DNA of 64,000 nucleotides from Armigeres subalbatus (GCF_024139115.2 NC_085139.1:104456158-104520157), one strand, 5' to 3'. Counted from the first letter of the stretch, positions 9,197 through 18,897 are shown. Numbers and translations are program-made. Notes: generated from the letters alone by a model not told the origin.

Positions 9197-9225
9197 TTAA
9201 ATAAATAAATAATTATTGCGCTTAT

Positions 9226-9345
9226 TAGCAGATGACAATTTCTGTTTAAATTGAGCTAATGTCGCGTTAGTATTATCGGACAGTACATTGTCGTCAGGAT
9301 TAGTGGATGTGTAAACGGGCCATCCCATATTTTAACATCAAATTC
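9226..9345. other. Short spacer between LINE and fold-back MITE
   Basis: Unannotated host or older repeat sequence; nothing recognisable. Confidence 0.4.
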
Positions 9346-9600
9346 AAGCTCTATCTGGTAAAAGGGCGAATGTCGCAGGAGAGAATTCTCTTCGTCGACT
9401 TCTCTTCTTTTGAATAAAAGTGACAAGCAGATGATTTCTTTGCAGCTTATCACCTCAGAATGCAAGTTTGCATTGTTTTCTATTGTTCTGAGGGGATAAA
9501 CCAAAAAGAAATCTGCTGCTTGTCACTTTTATTTAAAAGAGGGGAAGTCGACGAAGAGAATCCTCTCTTGCGACATTCGCCCTTATTCCAGATATAGCTT
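9346..9600. mobile_element. Fold-back MITE, about 113-bp arms
   Basis: The two halves are near-complete inverted repeats. Left AAGCTCTATCTGGTAAAAGG pairs with right AAGCTATATCTGGAATAAGG (as complement), continuing through GGGCGAATGTCGCA, TTCTCTTCGTCGACTTC and AAAAGTGACAAGCAG to a short loop near 9470. There is no ORF beyond a by-product on the minus strand. No convincing target duplication was seen. Confidence 0.8.
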
Positions 9601-9792
9601 AAAATATCAAAAGCGCTTTTGCTTCGCGTTGCTTATACAAAGCGGAACTTTCGTCATGGAACGCTTTGAGGGAGCAAAAATGCGCGCGCTTCACTCTTCT
9701 CTTTCGATTTTGTTCCGATCGCGCCCTCTTCACTGAATCGCGCATGCGCTGTTTGAACCGGTTCTCGATAGGCACCAAACCGTGCACTGCCT

Positions 9793-11029
9793 TTTTTTTT
9801 TTTTTTTTTTTCAAGGAGAATGCATTTACACACTAACCCAGTACACGTGCATTGTAGTTGCCAAACTACCACACGGAAGTGTACTGGAGTGTCGGACTCG
9901 ACCATACCGGTAATACCGACTAAACTCCCTTGGGCTCCACCATCGTTTCCCCCAGGAACTACCTCGCAGTACTACTTCTGGGGGGACGGCAGTACTAAGC
10001 GTACTCACTCATTATCGCTCACACAGGCACTCGTCCCACGCGAGACTGACTTGGGTGCTCGCACCCCATTCACTCCATTTGAGTCTTACTTGGATGCTCT
10101 CCCGGGCGCACCGCTGCCATGCCTCGAGGTGTCAATAGCGGTAACTGCCTGGGCCTACAGATATTACGCTACGACACTCCTGCCTCAGCACGAGCAGATC
10201 AATCACACCACTGCCGAAGCAGACCACACGCTACCCTGCCGAAGCAGGGACACTCCCCATGCACCACATGTGCACAACTGTAGGTGTGTGGGTACAACCC
10301 ACTGCTACCCTGCCGCCGAAGCAGCTTCTCCAAAGACCATTCGCTCCATGTGACCCTTTTCGGGTGCTCACTCTAACACTCCGCTGCCATGCCTCGAGGT
10401 GTCGATAGGTCCCTCGACTCCTGCCTCAGCATGTGCAGTCCATACTCAGACTTCTGCTGCGCTTCGAGGTGACAATAGCGGCGGAGACACGCTATGACAC
10501 TCCTGCCTCAGCACAACCAGATCACTCACTCCCTGCCGAAGCAGCTCACGCGCTACCCTACCGAAGTAGGTACACTCCACAACTTATTCTAACACTCCAC
10601 TGCCATGCCTCGAGGTGTCGATAGCGGTAGCAACGCTACGACACTCTTACCTTAGCATGTGCAGTCCATACTCAGACTTCTGCTGCGCTTCGAGGCTGCC
10701 ATAGCGGCGGCGACTCGCTATGACCCCCCTGCCTCAGCACAAACAGATCACTCACTCCCTGCCGAAGCAGCTCACGCACTACCCTACCGAAGTAGGGACA
10801 CTCCACATGCCAGTTGGCACTCCCTCCCTGGGCTTGTGCTTTTGAAGCGGCACACAGTCGCTTTGATAGAGTCCGCTTACGGGCACTTGTGGTTTTTTGG
10901 GAGGGATTTTAGCAGAGCCCACTGCTAAATCCCACCACGCCCTAGGCAGTTCTCCCTGACTCGCAGACAGCTGGGGAGGGGTCGTCAAGCCCTTGGACAT
11001 CATGCTGTCCCTGCTGTCCCTGCTGCCCC
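9793..11029 (-). mobile_element. PolyA retroposon with 15-bp TSD and internal tandem repeats
   Basis: A run of about 23 T at the left end (polyA on the minus strand) and perfect 15-bp duplications AACCGTGCACTGCCT (9778-9792 and 11030-11044) prove retroposition. The minus-strand 5' end begins GGGGCAGCAGGGACAGCAGG. It encodes a short open stretch on the minus strand (10779-11039, including SKGLTTPPQLSASQGELP). The middle contains a 226-bp direct repeat (units at about 10430-10655 and 10656-10880) plus a looser third copy near 10100-10330. No RT or endonuclease is present, so this is a non-autonomous or internally deleted non-LTR element. The repeats may be promoter monomers; that is inference. 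Confidence 0.85.
10430..10880. repeat. 226-bp tandem repeat (two units) within the retroposon
   Basis: The same order of blocks recurs at a 226-bp offset: GTGCAGTCCATACTCAGACT, CTGCGCTTCGAGG, CCTGCCTCAGCACAA, CACTCCCTGCCGAAGCAGC and CTACCCTACCGAAGTAGG. The similar plus-strand ORFs at 10433 and 10659 are just these two copies. The short palindrome CCTACCGAAGTAGG occurs in each unit. Confidence 0.85.
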
Positions 11030-11129
11030 AACCGTGCACTGCCTGCGAGGAACGCTTTGACTACCTATACATCGCCGATTGCGGTTAGAGCAGATGATCC
11101 ACACATACAAAATAATGCGTGTATGATTA

Positions 11130-12116
11130 GACTGGCCCAAAATGCATGAAATCCTGAATTTCAAACCTTGCACCCTTAAATGACAGCTTCAATATCTTCT
11201 CAAAGTTGTTCAACAGCATAGGCAAAATTTTCCAGGTTGCACTCGCTCTGTTATAAAGGAAGGCCTAGCAGTTGAAATAAATAATTAATATAGGTATAAG
11301 TGTTTTTTGTTGATAACTTTGTATTCGCAATGTCCTATATAGTTTTATACAGTTAATAAATTATGCTATAAACATTAAAACTGTTGTTTGAAAAATATAT
11401 AACTTATATAATATCCCAGGTCTCTCTGTCTTTCTGTCCTTCTGTCCCTCTGTCTGTAACGATTATATCATATCGTTCTAAAATTGATGCAACGGGCATC
11501 ACGATGTCCGAAAACAACTCGTTGCAAATATTTCATGAATTTTGTCTCCCCTTAAAAACTTCAGCTCGTTGGCTTCAGTGGTAAGTCACCCCCTCCCTCT
11601 CTAGCTACACTACTGTACAGAGCACGGAAAGTATTTACCAATCGGATAAAAATTCGCGAGATGGCGTGATAATCATGCATTTAATTTCGCACGGCACCGA
11701 ATACGCCTGCATCGCCGCCGCAATGGTCGGTGGTACGTTGCTCTCATTTTAAACACCCCTGGAGGACACGCTCGACACCCTCGACTTTGGATGCTTATAA
11801 CTTGGCCAATTTCAAAGGGATTTACATCCGGTCTTCACCAGTCGCTTCCTTATATAGAAAAGGGTCTACATTTTGTCCACAACAGGAATCCGTCGACTAC
11901 AGCGCCACCTAGAAGAAAAAAAACTGAACGGTTGCGTTTCCCCATACATTTGGATCACTTTTTCCATACAAACTTTGAGCCATTTGCGCACGCCAACCAC
12001 TGGACGGAATGAGCTGAAATTTTCAGGGTAGCTTCTGGGACCCCCAAACTGTCATTTAAGGGTGCAAGGTTTGAAATTCCAGACTTTTCACTTTCACATA
12101 TAAGCTTGGGCCACTC
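11130..12116. mobile_element. TA-flanked TIR element, about 1 kb, non-autonomous
   Basis: The ends GACTGGCCCAA and TTGGGCCACTC are flanked by TA (11128-11129 and 12117-12118). Subterminal inverted repeats are longer: the left TTTCAAACCTTGCACCCTTA is mirrored near 12050 by TAAGGGTGCAAGGTTTGAAA. A CTGTC/CTTCTGTCC microsatellite lies near 11420. No transposase was detected. The Tc1/mariner-type assignment follows from the TA duplication only. Confidence 0.75.
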
Positions 12117-12389
12117 TAGTATATGATGCATGACAAAACGTTCTCGGCTGAAAGTTCCGTGTTGATACAACATGTGGTGTCGGTGGGTCGGTTCGGTATC
12201 GTAGAGAAAAAATATAACGCGTCCCCATCGCAGCATTTGGTTGCCTCACATCACATGCCGCCTATAAAAAAACATGCATATTTTCCGTTTATGTATCTAA
12301 TAGTCAAATTTGCATGAAACATCTTTCAAATGCACATAATTCAAATACATGCTTGGATTAGAAAAGACAAGAAATCTATCTAGAGTTTA

Positions 12390-12545
12390 AATGTTGGGGA
12401 TAAAATTGCAACATGTGCAGTGCACAGGTTGCACATGCGGACGCGTCGCCTCTGGGTGTTGTATTACTTTGTTTTGCGATGAGATGAATATATGTTCAGT
12501 GAGATTAAAAACGGAACAGCTCCCCTATATCAAACAAACCAACAT
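12390..12545 (+). repeat. Short dispersed repeat shared with 30430-30545
   Basis: Both sites carry GCGATGAGATGRATATATG, CAGTGAGAT and CAGYTCCCCTAT in the same order and orientation. The ends are not resolved and the class is unknown. Confidence 0.45.
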
Positions 12546-12688
12546 CAGATTTTGCTATTCTGTTATTCATTTATTAATGGTTTGTTATTTTTTGTTAAAT
12601 TTGTTTTTGCTATTTTCTTCTACCCGTAGTAGTACTATTAAAGGAACGACCGACAAATATTCATATAATTTCTAATTTTATTTCACAG

Positions 12689-13197
12689 AAATTGCCATGA
12701 AATGTCGGCGGATGAGATTAACGCGACATTTGTCGATTACCGAGAAGAACTTAAGGAAATCTACGATGAGCACAAGGATAAATCAGAACGAGAGTTGCTT
12801 GAAACTAGTCTGTGCAACTGGCAAGAAGTTACGAGCGTTCTGAGCGACCAGCAGACCTACGTAATGATTTCTCGCCTCGAGCAGTTCAATTCCGCGGAGC
12901 AAAGTGGGATGGTAAAATTACGTTAGAAAATTTTCTCCAATTTGCCAGAAAAAAAACACCAAAACTTCTGTCTGAGACTAACACGAGATTTTTTTGACTG
13001 TAATTTTATAGTACACGGAATTCTTAGCATCAACCCTAGTCATGGAGTGGGGGCTTCGCATTTGGATGAAAAAGTACGACTACACCGATCGTAAGCAAGC
13101 GCTCGCCCGTATCAAGCTGCAGGAGGAAGCCAACCCACTGGAAATAACGCCAACTACCCTAAACTCGTTGATGGGCCATCGACGACGGAAGCACTGA
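12689..13197 (+). CDS. Host gene, two exons in window, product not recognised
   Basis: A pyrimidine-rich acceptor (ends TTTCACAG at 12688) precedes exon 12689-12911. A GTAAAA donor at 12912 and an acceptor TTTTATAG ending at 13011 bound a 100-bp phase-0 intron. Exon 13012-13197 ends at TGA. From the ATG at 12702 the product is 131 residues; the frame is also open to the upstream acceptor, so earlier exons may exist. It is charged and helical-looking with no signal peptide or membrane segment: N-terminal SADEINATFVDYREELKEIY, middle WQEVTSVLSDQQTYVMISRL, C-terminal EWGLRIWMKKYDYTDRKQAL, and a basic tail GHRRRKH. Exon 2 is visibly more GC-rich than the surroundings. I do not recognise the family. 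No transposon motif is present, so it looks like a genuine gene, though a decayed gene cannot be excluded. Confidence 0.6.
12912..13011 (+). other. Intron of the unrecognised host gene
   Basis: It has GT-AG borders and is 100 bp, AT-rich, with TTTTTTTGACTGTAATTTTA before the acceptor. Splicing joins two open exons in phase 0 (after an ATG codon, before TAC). Confidence 0.65.
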
Positions 13198-13540
13198 TAC
13201 CGCATTTATCCATGCCTTATTTCGTAAGTTATTTTATACATGTTTTTGTTTTATGTTATTCAAGGTTGCATTTTGTAAAAAAAAGAAACGGCAGCATTCG
13301 TTTAGAGTCATTGATATGACGGTACCTAATGTTAAATTTTTAGATAATTTACATAATACGAGAGAAAGAAATTTATTCTCAATCATACATTATTCTGTTT
13401 ACTTTGACAGCAAATCCGAAAGCATTTAGTATATTACAGCTTTTCTAAAATTAAAACAACATCGTTTTTGGGGGGTGCATTTCACCCAGCATCAGGCTTC
13501 GGAACTCTCACTCATATGAATAAAAATCTGCGATTAATCC
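13198..13540. other. 3' flank of the host gene, no other gene seen
   Basis: AT-rich. An AATAAA hexamer at about 13517 could serve as a polyadenylation signal, but it is far from the stop codon and common by chance in such sequence. Confidence 0.35.
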
Positions 13541-13549
13541 ATTAAGCGG

Positions 13550-13768
13550 AGTGTGATTTTTCGTGGTCCCTTGCAAGGAAGTATTCTCACACAACATTTT
13601 TATCCGGATAGAATGGCAGGTCCACAAATTTTCCTTCTCTTCGCCTCACCAGATAAATTTTACAAGCATATTTACAAAAATTTAGGACCGCAACGGGATT
13701 CGAACCCAAAACAATTTTAAAATGTTTAGAGCGCCCACTATAACCACGCCACCACATGAAGCGATGGA
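13550..13768 (-). mobile_element. tRNA-derived SINE, family with copy at 50.5-50.7 kb
   Basis: On the minus strand it reads GTGGTGGCGTGGTTATAGTG (A box, plus 13733-13752) and, about 40 bp on, GGTTCGAATCCC (B box, plus 13695-13706), followed by GTTGCGGTCC. The copy at 50515-50715 has the same order: GTGGTGGTGTGGCTAGAGTA, GGTTCGAATCCC, GACGCGGCC. Borders are approximate; no TSD was identified. The Mag-type LTR element inserted just beside its 5' end. Confidence 0.65.
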
Positions 13769-13784
13769 AAAAACTGCTGTATTG

Positions 13785-14030
13785 TAATGTGTTTCTTCTA
13801 CAGTAAAAATGAACTAACCAGTTGGGGATTCAGATAGCGAATGAGCCCAGCTCATCACTCGTATATTTCAGATCATCTTTTCATGACGTTACAATTCGTT
13901 TCATGTCAATTGACAGCTGTTCGCACATATAATTAATAGTAAACAAATTCATGGTAGTAATTAGGCAATTCAATTAATAAGTTTACACTGAAAGTAAACC
14001 TTGTTCGAAAGCGTCCAACTAGACACTACA
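13785..14030 (-). repeat. 3' LTR of Mag-type element 1
   Basis: 246 bp, identical by eye to 18898-19143. In minus sense it begins TGTAGTGTCTAG. Preceded on the plus strand by TSD TATTG. Confidence 0.93.
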
Positions 14031-14033
14031 AGT

Positions 14034-14046
14034 TCTTCCCCCTTTC
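14034..14046 (-). other. Polypurine tract of Mag-type element 1
   Basis: On the minus strand AAAGGGGGAAGAA lies three bases before the 3' LTR, the expected position for the plus-strand primer. Confidence 0.8.
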
Positions 14047-14212
14047 AAAATGAGATCTATCATTATAGTATTACATAACTAATCTTTGATTTCAAAATGA
14101 ATCCAATGTCTTAATTAATTAATTGTAATAAACAAAGTTTGAGTCCGTTTTAGTTTGCTTGACGCGCTTCGATCGCCGCAAGGTCTGCTCCGGCTGATAC
14201 TGCTCTACGCGT

Positions 14213-15427
14213 TTACGTTTGATTCCTTGAGTGGGCGATCTCTCCCACAATCTTCGTTCTGCTCATCACCGGCAGTAACCGGCAGGCTGCTCGTTCGAGC
14301 CATGTTATCTTGGATACAGGGAACAGGAAGCGTGATGTTTGGCCGCTCCAGTGGACTCGGATCATTAAATAGTCTGACTTGCGTTCGATGAGCCGTGGTT
14401 CGCGCGCTTCAATTTCCACCTGTAATATATGTCGAGAAACACGTTTTAGAAAGATAGCCTTCAACCATCTAGATGGGTTATGGGGATTGTGGTTTTTATA
14501 CCAAACTATGTCGCCACTTGTCAGATTATCCAGAAGATCAATGGGATCCCCTCTAATACTGGTAGGCATGACAACATCATGAGAGAGGTCGGCTTGAGTA
14601 GCCAAGTTATATTTGAATTGCTTCTTAGGATTTATAAGATCTATTATAGTCTTAGGCTTGTATGAGAAAATCTTCTCTGATGGGAATTCCTCATCGTTCG
14701 TCAGACATGTATTGCGATAGTTGAATAAGAACAAATTAATTTGATCCTCCAGCTCATATTCCAGTAATACTTCTTTTGTTGTTCTCACCATCCGCTCCGC
14801 CTGACCATTGCTAGCAGGGTTGTATGGAGGGCTTTTAAGTACTTTAATACCCTGCTTTTCCAAGAACCCCACAAAGGAATAAGAGTTGAATGGAGGTCCT
14901 CCGTCCGAGACTAATAAATCGGGTAATCCAAATCTTGCAAAATACTCCACCAATTTTGTCAACACTTTAGCACAATCCGTACCTTTTTTCATCAATTCTA
15001 TTTCTAACCATTTAGAGAAACTGTCAACAATAAGTAAAAATGTATACCCACTGAAATGAAAAAAATCTATGTGTATTCTACTGAAAGGTTTAGTGGAGGG
15101 AGTCCATTTGGATTCTATTTTTGGCTTAGGAACTACTGCCATTTCGTTACACACTTCGCAAATTTTTGAGAAGTTTTCTATTGCGTTATTTATACCGAAC
15201 CAATACACAGCTCTCCTAGCCAACTGCTTCATCTTCACCATTCCGTTATGATTAACATGCAATAGTTTTAAAATGTCCTTCTGTAGCTTCTGTGGAATAA
15301 CCACCCTGTCTTGATACAATAAGCAACCATCCACCATTTCCAAATCAGATTGATTGGAAAACACATTTAAAAACTTTTTATCCATACGTTCAGGCCAGCC
15401 TTTCTGCATAAATGAAATTACCTCCAA
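14213..15427 (-). CDS. Integrase of Mag-type element 1
   Basis: The open frame runs about 404 residues and really extends to about 15489 on the minus strand. The zinc-binding HHCC domain is seen as HVNHNGMVKMKQL...CEVCNE. The catalytic triad has D in HIDFFHF, D in VSDGGPPF and E in SNGQAERMV, with exactly 35 residues between the last two. The C-terminal tail has a WYKNHNPHNPSRW block typical of the DNA-binding end. It is separated from RT-RNase H by a +1 frame change near 15485 at a GGGG run; one extra G would explain it. It inserts the cDNA into chromosomal DNA. Confidence 0.92.
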   Translation of the reverse strand: MEVISFMQKGWPERMDKKFLNVFSNQSDLEMVDGCLLYQDRVVIPQKLQKDILKLLHVNHNGMVKMKQLARRAVYWFGINNAIENFSKICEVCNEMAVVPKPKIESKWTPSTKPFSRIHIDFFHFSGYTFLLIVDSFSKWLEIELMKKGTDCAKVLTKLVEYFARFGLPDLLVSDGGPPFNSYSFVGFLEKQGIKVLKSPPYNPASNGQAERMVRTTKEVLLEYELEDQINLFLFNYRNTCLTNDEEFPSEKIFSYKPKTIIDLINPKKQFKYNLATQADLSHDVVMPTSIRGDPIDLLDNLTSGDIVWYKNHNPHNPSRWLKAIFLKRVSRHILQVEIEAREPRLIERKSDYLMIRVHWSGQTSRFLFPVSKITWLERAACRLLPVMSRTKIVGEIAHSRNQT

Positions 15428-15464
15428 TAAGAAATTATCCTTGTTTGTTTCATTGGCAATCGCT

Positions 15465-17048
15465 TTAAAGTCCAGTGGATTCCCCGGTGAAATTTATACT
15501 TCTTACATATTCAAGACCAAATTCACTTGGTATAGTTTGCTCTAAAGGAAAACGCGAACAGAAATCCGCGTTACCCATCTTATGCGAAGGCCTATAAATA
15601 ATCTCAAAATCATATATAGACAACTCTATTATAAACCGTTGCAGTCTAGTAACTATGATCGAGTTTCTGCCCAATTTCCCAAATATACCCAATAGAGGCT
15701 TATGGTCTGTGAAAATCTTGAATTCCTGACCATACAGATATTTATGGAATTTTTTTATGGTGCACACCAGTGCAAGTGCCTCGAGATGTAAAATGGGGTA
15801 TGATTTCTGTGCTGTGTTTAAAGAAAAAGAAGTGAAGCAAATTGGCCTTTCGACACCGTCTACAATGTGGGCAATCACCCCTCCTAATCCGTAGCTGGAA
15901 GCATCCGTTATAACTGCAATTGGTTTCTTGGGGTCATAGTACTCTAAAAAATTTGCACCTAGCAAAGAACGTTTGGCACTTTCAAAAGCTTCGGTGCAAT
16001 TTTGATCCCATGTAAATTTAACATTTTTTTTCAAAAGGTTGTACAAATAATACAATTTTGTCGATAAATTTGGTATAAACTTATTGTAGTAATTGATCAA
16101 TCCAAGGAACGATTTTAGCTCAGTTACATTTTGGGGTATTTTTGCCTTTTGTATTGTAGCAACTTTATCAGGGCAGGGTGATAATCCTTTTCCACTTAGA
16201 ACATGACCCAGATAGTCCAGTTGTGGAACAAAAAACTTACCTTTGTCCAAGTTTACTTTAATATTAAAGTCATTTAGCCTTCCTAATACTAAAATCAGCT
16301 TTTCTTTACAATCATCAAAGTCCACTCCGGCAATCAAAACATCATCCAAATAACAATACACATATTTCAGTCCTTCTAAAACCTGGTCCATCACCTGCTG
16401 AAATATAGAGGCGCTAGAAGAAGCCCCCTGTGGTAATCTATTGTAAACAAATAATCCTTTTATTGTGTTTATAACCATAAACTTTCTGGACCTTTCCGTT
16501 AAGGACAGTTGGGTGTAGGCTCCTTCCAAATCCAAGGAACAAAAAATTTTACAACCTGATAGACCGGCAAACAAATCCTGCACCGTTGGCAATGGATATG
16601 TGTGTGGAATAATTAATTTGTTTATTGATACCTTGCAATCTATGACAAGCCGAATGTCATTGTTTTTCTTAATTACGACGACCACAGGTGATGCCCATTC
16701 GCTGGTTTCAATTGGAGTTATTACTTCTTCCCTTTCCAAACGATCCAAATAATTTAACACCTTATCGCGTAGACGATATGGCACATCATACGCTTTTTTG
16801 AATATCGGCGTTTCACTTTTAAGAACTAGATCCGCTTCAAATTTGTTTATTGGTGAAGAAAAATCTTTTTTAAAAACTCCAGGAAATTTCTGCTTTAAAT
16901 TTACCACAGCTGTGTCCACATCATTTTCAGTCAAATTATTTATCTTCAAGGAAGTGGAAAAAAATTCTCTCCAATTAGAAAAAAATACATCAAGCCATGT
17001 TCGCCCTAGTAGTGGAATGAATTCATTCTCACAGTCAATAACCAACAA
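15465..17048 (-). CDS. Reverse transcriptase-RNase H of Mag-type element 1
   Basis: The start given is only the open-frame edge; the frame is normally reached from gag. It begins with the end of the protease (PLLGRTWLD). RT follows: WASPVVVVIKKNNDIRLVID, then LDLEGAYTQL (motif A), LPQGASSSASIFQQVM (motif B) and YCYLDDVLIAG (catalytic YLDD). The tether reads FLGLINYYNKFIPNLS. RNase H shows ITDASSYGLGG, HLEALALV, FTDHKPLLG and a NADFCSRFP end. The domain set is complete. It copies the element RNA into DNA inside the particle. Confidence 0.93.
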   Translation of the reverse strand: MLVIDCENEFIPLLGRTWLDVFFSNWREFFSTSLKINNLTENDVDTAVVNLKQKFPGVFKKDFSSPINKFEADLVLKSETPIFKKAYDVPYRLRDKVLNYLDRLEREEVITPIETSEWASPVVVVIKKNNDIRLVIDCKVSINKLIIPHTYPLPTVQDLFAGLSGCKIFCSLDLEGAYTQLSLTERSRKFMVINTIKGLFVYNRLPQGASSSASIFQQVMDQVLEGLKYVYCYLDDVLIAGVDFDDCKEKLILVLGRLNDFNIKVNLDKGKFFVPQLDYLGHVLSGKGLSPCPDKVATIQKAKIPQNVTELKSFLGLINYYNKFIPNLSTKLYYLYNLLKKNVKFTWDQNCTEAFESAKRSLLGANFLEYYDPKKPIAVITDASSYGLGGVIAHIVDGVERPICFTSFSLNTAQKSYPILHLEALALVCTIKKFHKYLYGQEFKIFTDHKPLLGIFGKLGRNSIIVTRLQRFIIELSIYDFEIIYRPSHKMGNADFCSRFPLEQTIPSEFGLEYVRSINFTGESTGL

Positions 17049-17059
17049 TTGTAAATCAG

Positions 17060-18256
17060 CTAATTTCCTCTAAATTTCACCATAACATTTGCTTCTCCTT
17101 TTATACATAATTTATTACCGTTTACCACAATTAATTGTTTGTTGCTTTTGCTCAAAGGTTTATCAAAAACGCGGTTGTATTGATTTTTGCCAATGACGGA
17201 CACGGATGAACCACAATCTACCTCCATTGTTAAATGCTTCCCTTCGACTAAAGTATTAACTAGACACGGATTATTAATCTTATTGATAGAGGAAACCATC
17301 ATGCATTCCAATTCACCTGCGTCATAATCCTCGTCTTCACTGTCTGACTTGTCTGTCCTAAGGCGATTGAATAGTCCACTAATGGTCGCTTCATCTGTAG
17401 CTCCGTTGCCGCTATGTTCCGCTTGCCATGTATCCATAAATTTCACTGTATCCCTCTTAAGGTTTTTCAATTTGAAGCATTTGCGCTTTAAATGGCCTTT
17501 CAAACCGCAAAGATCTTGATAAGCCCCCCGATTTCCACTGTTATCTCTTTTCCAGTCAACTTGTTTGTTTCTATTGTATGGCCTAAAACCGAGCCTATCC
17601 TTTACTGATCCTCTGTCATTTAAAGCTCTAGCTAATTCAAAACTATCTGCAATTCTCTTGTAAGCGGTACCTTTTGCTCCACCATGTTTTAACGAAGCAA
17701 TTTGTTCAAAACTATTCACTTTCATATGTCTTGCATTAGAACTCGCCATTTCCCAGGTTACTACTATTTTTTCTGCATTTGTTAAAGATAAATTTTCCTC
17801 GCTAAGCAAACGCTGCTGTAAAGCCTTATCTTTAACTCCGGCAATAATCCTGTCTAAAATGGCCTTTTGTTTGAAATTATCAAAGGAACAAAACTCCGCT
17901 TGCAGCTTAACTGAGAGGACAAAGTCCTCTACAGTCTCATCAGGCTGTTGCACCCGATGGTTAAATTTGAAACGTTGAATCATATCAGATTCGGTTTTAT
18001 CGAATCGGCCTTTGAGTTTCGCTACCATTTCGTCATATGAAATGTCGCCATAATCCGTGTTAGGGAACAATAATTTTACTTCGCTGTAAACAGCGGGACC
18101 GCACAAGGTCGCAAAATAATCTTTTTTATCCGCTTCCTGAATTTTATTTAATCTAAATACTGATCCTAATCTCTCAATCCATTCTGTAAAGGATGTTCCC
18201 TTCCGATATGGCTCCATAATAGTGGTTAATGCAGCCGACGCCATCTTCACCAGCAA
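17060..18256 (-). CDS. Gag with N-terminal part of protease, Mag-type element 1
   Basis: 398 residues from the ATG-led MLVKMASAALTTIMEPYRKG. The capsid-like region covers about residues 15-170 (FTEWIERLGSVFRL, DETVEDFVLSVKLQAEFCSF). A knuckle remnant near residue 250 reads DLCGLKGHLKRKC and lacks the first cysteine of CX2CX4HX4C. The protease starts near residue 345 with MEVDCGSSVSVIG, where D-C-G stands in place of D-S/T-G. The frame ends in TAG inside the protease, and the rest of the protease continues one base back (-1) in the RT frame. The overlap between frames is only about 12 bases. Gag packages the RNA. Confidence 0.88.
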   Translation of the reverse strand: MLVKMASAALTTIMEPYRKGTSFTEWIERLGSVFRLNKIQEADKKDYFATLCGPAVYSEVKLLFPNTDYGDISYDEMVAKLKGRFDKTESDMIQRFKFNHRVQQPDETVEDFVLSVKLQAEFCSFDNFKQKAILDRIIAGVKDKALQQRLLSEENLSLTNAEKIVVTWEMASSNARHMKVNSFEQIASLKHGGAKGTAYKRIADSFELARALNDRGSVKDRLGFRPYNRNKQVDWKRDNSGNRGAYQDLCGLKGHLKRKCFKLKNLKRDTVKFMDTWQAEHSGNGATDEATISGLFNRLRTDKSDSEDEDYDAGELECMMVSSINKINNPCLVNTLVEGKHLTMEVDCGSSVSVIGKNQYNRVFDKPLSKSNKQLIVVNGNKLCIKGEANVMVKFRGN

Positions 18257-18884
18257 CCGTAATAAGTAAAATAATAGCTTACCAATTTACCGGGATCACA
18301 ATCCACACCAGCCAGTTAGCCTGCGGAATCGCCAAATCAGCGGAAGCAAAGATCACTAGCGATCGAACGAAAATGTGGTCAACTTCAACCGTCGTGTAAA
18401 ATAAACTCCGTTCCACCGAAACCGTGCCAATTAGCAGTTGTTTTTCAATCCTGAATAATAAAATAAAAAGACAAACGTTAAAACAATGCAGGTATTGTTT
18501 GTTCAAACAATTTAAATCACACAAACTTAATTAATTCTTTTTAAGAACAATTACTAGCTTCTTGCGCCGTTTTTTCCATTCACTACCAACAAAAACCAAC
18601 TTTTGAGCACAATAATGCCGTCAAAATGGCTACCGGCTTCGATACTCACTTCACCGGATAAGCAAAACCACTAAGACCGCTCTTAGATGGTTCGACATGC
18701 ACCGCGCCCGTGTCGATGAAGGCCTTGCTGCAGGTCTGGTCTCTTCCTGAGATTTGGTATTCCTCTTCAGTGCTGGTTACCAGTAACCGGGAAGGTGCTT
18801 GAGCGCTCCAACAGGCAAATTTTTCACTAACACTTTACCGGATCTATTTCCTAGAAAACTTTCCAAACTTTTTTTTTTGTTTCA
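18257..18884 (-). other. 5' leader of Mag-type element 1
   Basis: Untranslated region between primer-binding site and gag; no ORF of note. Confidence 0.6.
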
Positions 18885-18895
18885 CCTCGTCGCCA
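18885..18895 (-). other. Primer-binding site of Mag-type element 1
   Basis: On the minus strand TGGCGACGAGG starts two bases after the 5' LTR. It is complementary to a tRNA 3' end ...CCTCGTCGCCA, which fits tRNA-Ser(GCT), known to start GACGAGG. The match is 11 bases here and 16 in element 2. Confidence 0.75.
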
Positions 18896-18897
18896 GT

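Larger units (their letters stand above)
6751..9212 (+). mobile_element. RTE/Loner-like LINE, copy 2, 5'-truncated, 13-bp TSD
   Basis: It is flanked by perfect 13-bp duplications TTATTGCGCTTAT (6738-6750 and 9213-9225) and ends in a TAAATAAATAAATAA tail, as expected for target-primed reverse transcription. It starts inside the linker after the endonuclease domain, so the endonuclease is missing. The linker, whole RT and C-terminal region follow. It was damaged after insertion by a frameshift near 7110, a one-base loss near 7981 and a nested MITE (8059-8320). Clade is tentative: the C-terminal RWAGHVARM motif is typical of RTE/Loner-like mosquito elements. Confidence 0.92.
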
